This document shows, in pieces, positions 57,872 to 64,000 of a stretch of DNA of 64,000 bases (the stretch's first letter is position 1; every line of letters begins with the position of its first letter). The notes under the pieces are model-generated. The model searched no databases. It had not been told where the DNA came from and worked only from the letters and a program-made list of their open reading frames with translations. The stretch comes from Serratia ureilytica. GTDB taxonomy: Bacteria; Pseudomonadota; Gammaproteobacteria; Enterobacterales; Enterobacteriaceae. The stretch spans positions 186,001 to 250,000 of the forward strand of contig NZ_JABXOF010000009.1 in the NCBI RefSeq assembly GCF_013375155.1, written 5' to 3'. The translations under genes were made by a program, and so were the position numbers.

Positions 57872-59236
57872 ATGAGCACCACCGATACCATCGTAGCCCA
57901 AGCCACCCCGCCGGGACGCGGCGGCGTCGGCATTCTGCGCATTTCCGGAAGCAAGGCCAAAGACGTCGCCCAGGCGTTGCTCGGCAAGCTGCCGAAGCCG
58001 CGCTACGCTGACTATCTGCCGTTCCGCGACGCTACGGGCGCCACCCTCGATCAGGGCATCGCGCTGTGGTTCCCGGGGCCGAACTCCTTTACCGGCGAAG
58101 ACGTGCTGGAACTGCAGGGCCACGGCGGGCCGGTGATCCTCGATCTGCTGCTCAAGCGCGTGCTGGCGCTGCCCGACGTGCGCATCGCGCGGCCGGGCGA
58201 GTTCTCCGAGCGCGCGTTTCTCAACGACAAACTCGATCTGGCGCAGGCCGAAGCGATTGCCGATCTGATCGACGCCAGCTCCGAGCAGGCGGCGCGTTCG
58301 GCGATGAACTCGCTGCAGGGCGCGTTCTCCACCCGCATCCACCAGCTCGTGGAAGCGCTCACTCACCTGCGAATCTATGTGGAAGCGGCGATCGACTTCC
58401 CGGACGAGGAAATCGACTTCCTGTCCGACGGTAAAATCGAGGCGCAGCTCAACGACGTGATGGCGGATCTGGACAACGTGCGCGGTGAAGCGCGCCAGGG
58501 CAGCCTGCTGCGCGAAGGGATGAAGGTGGTGATCGCCGGGCGCCCCAATGCCGGCAAATCGAGCCTGCTCAATGCGCTGGCAGGACGCGAGGCGGCGATC
58601 GTCACCGATATCGCCGGCACCACCCGCGACGTTCTGCGCGAACACATCCATATCGACGGCATGCCGCTGCACATCATCGACACCGCCGGCCTGCGCGACG
58701 CCAGCGACGAAGTGGAACGCATCGGCATCGAACGTGCATGGAACGAGATCGAACAGGCCGACAGGGTGCTGTTTATGGTTGACGGCACCACCACCGCCGC
58801 CACCGAGCCGGCGGAGATCTGGCCGGAGTTTATGGCGCGCCTGCCTGGCACGCTACCTATCACCGTGGTGCGCAACAAAGCCGACATCACCGGTGAAACG
58901 CTGGGTCTGACGGAAGTGAATAACCACTCACTTATTCGCCTGTCGGCCCGCACCGGCGAAGGCGTCGATGTGCTGCGCGATCATCTTAAACAGAGCATGG
59001 GCTTCACCAGCAACATGGAAGGCGGCTTCCTGGCGCGCCGCCGCCACCTGCAGGCGCTGGAACTGGCGGCGCAGCACCTGGTGCAGGGCAAAGAACAGTT
59101 AGTGAGCGCTTACGCGGGGGAGCTGCTGGCCGAGGAACTGCGCCAGGCGCAGCTGGCCCTGAGCGAAATCACCGGCGAATTCACCTCCGACGATCTGCTG
59201 GGCCGCATCTTCTCCAGCTTCTGTATCGGCAAGTAA
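57872..59236 (+). CDS. mnmE: tRNA modification GTPase MnmE
   Basis: GTPase of 454 residues that works with MnmG to make carboxymethylaminomethyl-uridine at the tRNA wobble position. It has an N-terminal folate-binding domain, a central G domain (P-loop [12 protein letters not shown], switch IAGTTRD, DTAGLR, NKAD) and the C-terminal CIGK motif with the essential cysteine. A strong terminator follows. Confidence 0.99.
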   Translation: MSTTDTIVAQATPPGRGGVGILRISGSKAKDVAQALLGKLPKPRYADYLPFRDATGATLDQGIALWFPGPNSFTGEDVLELQGHGGPVILDLLLKRVLALPDVRIARPGEFSERAFLNDKLDLAQAEAIADLIDASSEQAARSAMNSLQGAFSTRIHQLVEALTHLRIYVEAAIDFPDEEIDFLSDGKIEAQLNDVMADLDNVRGEARQGSLLREGMKVVIAGRPNAGKSSLLNALAGREAAIVTDIAGTTRDVLREHIHIDGMPLHIIDTAGLRDASDEVERIGIERAWNEIEQADRVLFMVDGTTTAATEPAEIWPEFMARLPGTLPITVVRNKADITGETLGLTEVNNHSLIRLSARTGEGVDVLRDHLKQSMGFTSNMEGGFLARRRHLQALELAAQHLVQGKEQLVSAYAGELLAEELRQAQLALSEITGEFTSDDLLGRIFSSFCIGK

Positions 59237-59254
59237 CATCGCCAGACGCCTTCA

Positions 59255-59292
59255 CGGCCGGGACAAGCCCTTGTTCCGGCCGTTTTTCTTTT
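59255..59292 (+). terminator. Terminator of mnmE
   Basis: Twelve-pair stem CGGCCGGGACAA / TTGTTCCGGCCG with loop GCCC, followed by TTTTTCTTTT. Confidence 0.93.
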
Positions 59293-59383
59293 CCGCTCTC
59301 GCTCTGCGCGCCGGCTCACAGAGCCGCCGCAGCGTCCCGCGCTATACTGGCCAGTCAGGAATCTCTCTCAGGAACGAGTCAAC

Positions 59384-60184
59384 ATGGCATTGACCCTCAG
59401 GGTACTGCTGGAAAACCGCCGCGCCGCCGGCGCCAACCCGCTATTGCAGGCCAAGGCCGGGTTAAGCCTGCTGATTGAGGATGATACGACGTCCATACTG
59501 TTCGATACCGGCCCCGACGACAGCTTTCTGCGCAATGCGGCGCTGATGGGTGTCGATCTCTCCCGTATCACCGCGACGGTGCTCTCCCACGGCCACTATG
59601 ACCACTGCGGCGGCGTCGCCTGGCTGCCAGACAACAGCCGTATCATCTGCCACCCGCAGGTCGGCGATGAGCGCTATGCGGCGCTGAAGGTGCTGGGCCA
59701 CACTCGGAAAATAAAAAAGCTCTCTTTGGATATCGACTACTCGCGCCACCGCATGCAATACAGCCGAGAGCCGCTGGCGATCGGCGATCGCTTTATGTGG
59801 TCAGGCGAAATCGCGGTGCCCGCACCCCGCGCCTACGGGGTGATCGCCGGGGAGAACGCAGCGGTAGATTACGTTATTGACGAAGGGGTGCTGATTTACA
59901 AATCGGATCGCGGTCTGGTGATCGTGACCGGCTGCGGGCACCGCGGGATCGTCAATATCGTGCGCCATTGCCAGCAAATCACCGGGGTCGATCGGATCCA
60001 CGCCTTGATCGGCGGTTTTCATCTGCGCTGCGCTTCCCCGCGCACGCTCTGGCGCGTCCGCCGTTTTTTGCGCCAGCATCAGCCGGAAAAGATTATGGGC
60101 TGCCACTGTACCGGCGCCTGGGGCCGGCTATGGCTGCCGGAAGGGATCGCGCCGGCCACCGGCGATAGGCTGGTGCTGGATTAA
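59384..60184 (+). CDS. MBL-fold metallo-hydrolase
   Basis: Protein of 266 residues with the metallo-beta-lactamase fold. The metal motif is SHGHYDHCGG (about residues 67-76), with later ligands in VTGCGHRGIVNIV and MGCHCTGAWG. The pattern is that of the archaeal-type 7,8-dihydropterin-6-methyl-...-phosphate synthase-related group. The substrate is unknown. ATG 59384 follows AGGA. It is not in the E. coli neighbourhood, where tna genes follow mnmE. Confidence 0.88.
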   Translation: MALTLRVLLENRRAAGANPLLQAKAGLSLLIEDDTTSILFDTGPDDSFLRNAALMGVDLSRITATVLSHGHYDHCGGVAWLPDNSRIICHPQVGDERYAALKVLGHTRKIKKLSLDIDYSRHRMQYSREPLAIGDRFMWSGEIAVPAPRAYGVIAGENAAVDYVIDEGVLIYKSDRGLVIVTGCGHRGIVNIVRHCQQITGVDRIHALIGGFHLRCASPRTLWRVRRFLRQHQPEKIMGCHCTGAWGRLWLPEGIAPATGDRLVLD

Positions 60185-60194
60185 GCGTGCAGCT

Positions 60195-61316
60195 TTACAC
60201 CAACAACGTTGCGATTACCGCGATCCCGCAGCCCAGCACGACGACGCCGATCCCCTTTTGCCTGCCGTCGCCCCGTAGCAAAAAATACAGTGATGGAATG
60301 AAAAAGACGGTCATCACGATAACGGGTATCGACCAGCCCGAGATGATCTTGATAATGCTCGGGTTGATCGCGCCAATAAACGTACAGACAACGATATTCC
60401 CTGCGATGATTCTCTTTTTGCCCGCCACGCCGAAGGACGTAATGCCATCGATCACGCCGGTCAACGTGCCGATATAGGCGCCGCCGGTCAGTAAACACAG
60501 CAACAGGGCAGCGCCTAACCACGCCGTGGCGTTGCCGGTCAAACCGGCGGTATAAAACAGCGCATCTACATTGCGGCTGTTAATGATTGAGATGTCATCC
60601 AGCGTCAGCAAACGGCTGATGGCGATAACGATCATGACGATAAACGCCATGATCAGTACCTTGCCAAACAGAATACTGCGCGCCTGCGGTCGTAAGGCGC
60701 TTTTCGCAAAGCGCTGGATGCACGGGGTAAAGTTAAATGTAAAAAGAAAAATCGGCAGCAGCAGCCACGTCTGCAATGAAATGCCAGGCGGCGCCTGCAC
60801 CGCCTGCTGCCCCACCGCAGGTTGTAACAGGAAAAACACCGCCAGGATCGCCACCAGTACGATAGAAACCAGTGCCATTCTGGAAATCAGGTGCTCGATT
60901 CGCTGACTAAACGCCAACCATGCCACCGACAGCGCGGCACTCAGCAACAGCGAAATGCCGCCCCTGACCCAGAATCCGTTGTGGAAAAAAGACGCGACGA
61001 CGTTGACCAAGGTGATGAAATTTATCAGCACGATAATAATCATCGACAAAATAAACAGCACACAGACGATTGCCGCTGCCCGCTCGCCGATAAATGTCGA
61101 TGATGCCGCCAGGAAATCTTTCTCCGGGTGCGAAATGATGAATTTGAAAAAAAGATAGTGCGCCATCATCGATACCGACATGGCGATAACGATAAACAGC
61201 ATGAACACTTTCATCCCCAGCACGCCCGGCCCCACCGCCTGTGGCAAAAAGAAAATCCCGGCGCCGAATGCCGTGGAGAAGAAAGTGACAGGCCAATACA
61301 GGTGTGAGATTTTCAT
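60195..61316 (-). CDS. HAAAP-family amino-acid permease
   Basis: Inner-membrane protein of 373 residues with about eleven helices, resembling hydroxy/aromatic amino-acid permeases (SdaC, TdcC, TnaB, Mtr). It starts LYWPVTFFSTAFGAGIFFLPQAVGPG, the family's first helix, and has FLFTFNFTPCIQRFA in the middle. The SdaC/TdcC branch carries serine or threonine, but the substrate is not certain. It lies 56 bases downstream of an orphan gene on the same strand, so both are probably one operon. Confidence 0.88.
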   Translation of the reverse strand: MKISHLYWPVTFFSTAFGAGIFFLPQAVGPGVLGMKVFMLFIVIAMSVSMMAHYLFFKFIISHPEKDFLAASSTFIGERAAAIVCVLFILSMIIIVLINFITLVNVVASFFHNGFWVRGGISLLLSAALSVAWLAFSQRIEHLISRMALVSIVLVAILAVFFLLQPAVGQQAVQAPPGISLQTWLLLPIFLFTFNFTPCIQRFAKSALRPQARSILFGKVLIMAFIVMIVIAISRLLTLDDISIINSRNVDALFYTAGLTGNATAWLGAALLLCLLTGGAYIGTLTGVIDGITSFGVAGKKRIIAGNIVVCTFIGAINPSIIKIISGWSIPVIVMTVFFIPSLYFLLRGDGRQKGIGVVVLGCGIAVIATLLV

Positions 61317-61372
61317 GATGATGCTCGACCATCATGGCTATGCGTGACGCATAGCCAGCTGGCACAAAAATG

Positions 61373-62266
61373 TCATTCGAAACAGGATTTGCCGAAGAAG
61401 ACCAGTAAAGAAGGCAAAGTGAAGTTATCGTAAAAAGTTGCGGCCGCACGATAGCCGTTAAGCACGTTGACGCGTGAACACAGCGGAAAAACACCAATAT
61501 GCGACGTGTAATTATCAAAGATTTTATTGGAGGAAATGCGATACCGAATAGCCCTGAACGTCGCAGCATTTCCCGCCGCGCAGGTCGGTTTATTTTCCTT
61601 GATGATATCGAACGCGTGTTCACCCACCGTCATCTTCACATTTCCGTCTTGGCGCTGAAAATACGCCTCTTTATCCATACGGTTTTTAATGTGGCGTTTA
61701 AAGCGATCCGCCATGTTTTTCTCACTGACATAAAATGCTTTTATATCAATGCCATGACGTTGATTCGACGCCAGAATGTAGGCGTTTATTTTTTCCGGAA
61801 TAATGTACGGCGATGTCGCCATCTTCCTGAATTCGTTAGCGCCGTCTATCTCGCTGCCATCGCTTTTTTCCATATAGAAATCATTTATTTCCATCAAGAA
61901 GTCAGGCTGAACACTGAGCCGTCTGATGGATTCGGCAATGTAGTCGATGCAGAAGCGCGCGGACTTTTCCACTTCACTGCTGACAGAAAAACGATCGTCC
62001 AAATTAACCACGGTATGCCCACCGGAAATCACCACATTATCCGTCAAAAAAGACGATGCCAGCGCGATGAGGTCTTCAACGTTGTTATTTGAAACCTCAT
62101 TGTTGATAACCTCAGCGATCCCATTCTGATCGGCTTTGTAGACAATAAAGCGATCTTCACCCTTCCAACCTTTTTTGCAGTTACATTTATATTCTTTAAA
62201 AACAACACGTTCAGCTGTCTTATAAAAATCGGCGCTTTGCAGCGGCATTAATTCGAGATCTGGCAT
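61373..62266 (-). CDS. Orphan protein of unknown function, paired with the permease
   Basis: Protein of 297 residues that I do not recognise. ATG 62266 (MPDLELMPL) follows AGAAGG; a longer frame adds 33 residues that overlap the promoter side. It has no signal peptide or membrane helix. A cysteine/lysine-rich segment EYKCNCKKGWKGEDRF lies near residue 25, and a mixed alpha/beta middle follows. It is AT-rich, unlike mnmE or yieE. It is upstream of the amino-acid permease on the same strand and divergent from the tRNA-like gene about 190 bases away. A role linked to an amino acid, or to the aminoacylated tRNA, is inference from context only. Confidence 0.6.
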   Translation of the reverse strand: MPDLELMPLQSADFYKTAERVVFKEYKCNCKKGWKGEDRFIVYKADQNGIAEVINNEVSNNNVEDLIALASSFLTDNVVISGGHTVVNLDDRFSVSSEVEKSARFCIDYIAESIRRLSVQPDFLMEINDFYMEKSDGSEIDGANEFRKMATSPYIIPEKINAYILASNQRHGIDIKAFYVSEKNMADRFKRHIKNRMDKEAYFQRQDGNVKMTVGEHAFDIIKENKPTCAAGNAATFRAIRYRISSNKIFDNYTSHIGVFPLCSRVNVLNGYRAAATFYDNFTLPSLLVFFGKSCFE

Positions 62267-62459
62267 ACCCTTCTTCCCTATTCGTAGCCAATGACGCCAA
62301 CTTTTTATAACAATAGCTAATGTAAATTTAGTGACCTGACTCTGATAATTAATAAACACCCACAATAAATAGGGTTTTTGTGGGTTTGCTCACATTTTCA
62401 AGTTCAGGTTATTTTAACCATTTTTATTATGTGGTTTTATATTTCCAACAAACGAATGC

Positions 62460-62561
62460 GGAGAGGTGGGCGAGTGGTTTAAGCCAGATTTAAGAAACTA
62501 ACCGTTTCTTAAATCCACACGAGTCATCGTGTCGTAGGTTCGAATCCTGCTCTCTCCGCCA
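62460..62561 (+). tRNA. Class II (serine-type) tRNA-like gene with an extended anticodon stem
   Basis: Acceptor stem GGAGAGG (62460-62466) pairs with TCTCTCC (62551-62557), then discriminator G and encoded CCA. The D arm is GGC/GCC with A14 and G18-G19 in the loop. A six-pair long variable arm (ACACGA/TCGTGT, 62517-62532) and a normal T arm (GTAGG-TTCGAAT-CCTGC) follow. In place of a 5-bp anticodon stem there is a 12-bp perfect repeat, GATTTAAGAAAC (62487-62498) with GTTTCTTAAATC (62504-62515), closing TAACC. Length is 102 nt. The long variable arm, G73 and GGAGA acceptor fit seryl-tRNA synthetase, which does not read the anticodon. A seven-base loop reading would give AAC with C37, which is atypical for a decoding tRNA. 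Confidence 0.8.
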
Positions 62562-62836
62562 ACTTTTTCTTATCAGGCGATATTTTATGGGTTCATTGGA
62601 CGCCGTCGATTCGAAAGCGGCTGGCTTCGGAACTGATTAATTTTATGCACGACCCCGTTACGCAACGCGATTTGAGGTCTGAATAACCTTCGCCTTGCAT
62701 GCCCCCATCCCCTCCTGCACAGCGCAAAAGCCAACAAATCGGATAATCCGCATAGTGTTTTTTGATGATAAATCCTCAACTTAGTCTTAATCTAACACCC
62801 CTGCGTTCTTAGCGACCCTCTGTCATGGAGTGAACA
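62562..62836. other. tRNA-like gene to yieE gap
   Basis: The T-run ACTTTTTCTT directly after the CCA may end the tRNA transcript. No integrase remnant or direct repeat of the tRNA 3' end was found here or elsewhere in the window. Nothing else is recognised. Confidence 0.5.
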
Positions 62837-63562
62837 ATGGCGTGTCATTTTGCCCGATGGACCCCGGCCTCCGCTGTCCTGGATACCCAGAGACTCTCCG
62901 ACGAAGTGATAGCCGCCACCCGCACCTTTTCCGTTAAGCGCCGCACGCGTTACCTGCAAGGGCGCATTCTGCTCGCCGAAATGATGTTTTACCTGTACGG
63001 CCTGCCGACGCTTCCCCCTATAGCCACCACCCCGACCGGCCGCCCCTGCTTCGCCGATCATCAGCTGCCCGATTTTAGCCTCGCCTACGCCAGCAACACC
63101 GTGGGCGTGCTGCTCAGCGACGAAGGCAAAGTCGGACTGGATATCGAAGTGATGCGGGCGCGCGGCACCCGGCAAAGCGCGCTGCAACACGCGCATCAGA
63201 CGCCGGCGGAAAGTGCCTGGATCGGCGCGCAGGACGATCGGCTGGAGGCGGAAACTCAGCTGTGGAGCATCCGGCAAAGCGTGCTGAAAATTTCCGGCCT
63301 GGGCAACAGCGGCCAGTCTACGCTGCGTCTGCATCCGTTCTCCGGGCACCTGCGCTCCAGCGCCACGCCGGACGTTCAGGTGATGAGCGACGCCGATGAA
63401 TACCTGAGCTGGGCCTGCGCCGGCAGCCCCGGGCTGGATCGCCTGCTGTGCTGGCGCTACGAAGAGCGCCGCGGCCTGCACAAAGACGGGGAAATCTCGC
63501 CCCGCAGCCCGGCGGCGTCCTCGCGATTCGTCAAACTGACGGGCCTGAAGACGCCCGGTTAA
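62837..63562 (+). CDS. yieE: Phosphopantetheinyl-transferase-like protein YieE
   Basis: Protein of 241 residues aligning by recall with E. coli YieE: MACHFARW, GRILLAEMMFYLYGLP, FSLAYASNTVGV, then GLDIEVM. The G-x-D-I-E element (about residue 101) is the metal-binding part of 4'-phosphopantetheinyl transferases. The second catalytic motif W-x-x-K-E-x-x-x-K reads W-S-I-R-Q-S-V-L-K, so Lys and Glu are replaced by Arg and Gln. E. coli YieE shows a similar loss, so activity is doubtful. It precedes yieF, as in E. coli. Confidence 0.88.
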   Translation: MACHFARWTPASAVLDTQRLSDEVIAATRTFSVKRRTRYLQGRILLAEMMFYLYGLPTLPPIATTPTGRPCFADHQLPDFSLAYASNTVGVLLSDEGKVGLDIEVMRARGTRQSALQHAHQTPAESAWIGAQDDRLEAETQLWSIRQSVLKISGLGNSGQSTLRLHPFSGHLRSSATPDVQVMSDADEYLSWACAGSPGLDRLLCWRYEERRGLHKDGEISPRSPAASSRFVKLTGLKTPG

Positions 63563-63723
63563 CGTGGCGCAAGGCGGATAAAGCCGTTTTTACCGCACGA
63601 ATTTCTGCCGTAATTTGTAAAAACAGCTAAATGTTGAGCAATCGCCTATTCTCGACCCGAGCTTTAGCCTACTATTCGCCCATGTTGTCCGCTGAATCTG
63701 CTCATTCGAAAGGGAGAATCATC

Positions 63724-64000
63724 ATGTCAGACCAAGCCTTAAAAATCGTCACTCTGCTCGGCAGCCTGCGCAAAGGCTCCTACAACGCCATGGTGGCCCG
63801 CGCCCTGCCAGGCCTGGCTCCGCAGGGCGTCACCATTGAAGCGCTGCCTTCCATCCGCGATATCCCGCTGTACGACGCCGACATGCAACAGGGTGAGGGT
63901 TTCCCTGCCGCGGTCGAAGCGATAGCAGAGCAGATCCGCCAGGCCGACGGCGTGATCATCGTCACCCCCGAATACAACTATTCCGTGCCCGGCGGGTTGA
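63724..64000 (+). CDS. chrR: NADPH-dependent FMN (chromate/quinone) reductase, N-terminal part
   Basis: Start of a flavodoxin-like reductase (E. coli YieF/ChrR) that reduces quinones and chromate. It begins MSDQALKIVTLLGSLRKGSYN, with the FMN phosphate loop GSLRKGSYN and the TPEYNYSVPG motif near the right edge. The gene runs off the window. ATG 63724 follows GGGAG. Confidence 0.95.
   Translation, partial: MSDQALKIVTLLGSLRKGSYNAMVARALPGLAPQGVTIEALPSIRDIPLYDADMQQGEGFPAAVEAIAEQIRQADGVIIVTPEYNYSVPGGL

Noticed and set aside
62562-62836. Prophage or island attachment site after the tRNA-like gene
   Set aside because: No integrase gene and no second copy of the tRNA 3' end could be found in the window.

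Overview
The window looks like a chromosomal segment of Serratia marcescens or a very close relative. The core genes are GC-rich and enterobacterial in sequence. The gene order follows two E. coli neighbourhoods: the yiaC-tag-yiaD-ghrB-yiaF-glyS-glyQ-avtA region with mtlA-mtlD-mtlR-yibL, and the yidE-ibpBA-yidQ-yidR-yidA-gyrB-recF-dnaN-dnaA-rpmH-rnpA-yidD-yidC-mnmE-yieE-yieF region next to the dnaA locus. The acyl-homoserine-lactone synthase is of the SwrI/SpnI type known from Serratia. Species assignment is inference from sequence recall, not from a search.

Layout: 1-3.3 kb is a respiratory formate dehydrogenase (fdoG with an in-frame selenocysteine TGA, and the start of fdoH). 3.6-9.1 kb has sodA behind a Fur-box-like site, a chemoreceptor, a histidine phosphatase, yiiM, a methyltransferase and yibL. 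9.1-15.7 kb has a MocR regulator divergent from a LysE exporter, then mtlADR behind four CRP sites. 15.7-20.2 kb has yiaF, a truncated Fic gene and glyQS. 20.2-24.7 kb is an AT-rich quorum-sensing insertion (convergent luxI/luxR, a possible small RNA and lux-box dyad) followed by an autotransporter esterase. 24.8-32.3 kb has tag, yiaC, yiaD and a 2-ketogluconate catabolic operon (LacI regulator, kguE, kguK, kguT, ghrB/kguD) with a palindromic operator. 32.4-37.6 kb is an AT-rich five-gene operon that reads as an undescribed amino-acid or dipeptide biosynthetic cluster. 38.6-48.5 kb has avtA, a VapBC-like toxin-antitoxin pair, yidE, ibpBA with a sigma32 promoter, yidQ, yidR, a dehydratase/cyclodeaminase pair and yidA. 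48.6-59.3 kb is the dnaA neighbourhood. 59.4-64 kb has a metallo-beta-lactamase-fold protein, then an AT-rich patch with an amino-acid permease, an orphan protein and a class II tRNA-like gene with an abnormally long anticodon stem, and finally yieE and the start of yieF/chrR.

Two regions stand out. First, the 32,371-37,619 operon combines a 2-oxoglutarate/Fe amino-acid hydroxylase, a homoserine-kinase-like phosphotransferase, a cystathionine-gamma-synthase-fold PLP enzyme, an ATP-grasp ligase and an exporter. This suggests hydroxylate, phosphorylate, then gamma-eliminate or replace, then ligate and export. Second, the gene at 62,460-62,561 keeps serine-tRNA identity features but has a 12-bp perfect inverted repeat where the 5-bp anticodon stem should be. 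It sits beside an orphan protein and an amino-acid permease, so it may serve a non-ribosomal role. The other inserted regions (quorum sensing, toxin-antitoxin, Fic remnant) lie between otherwise conserved core genes.
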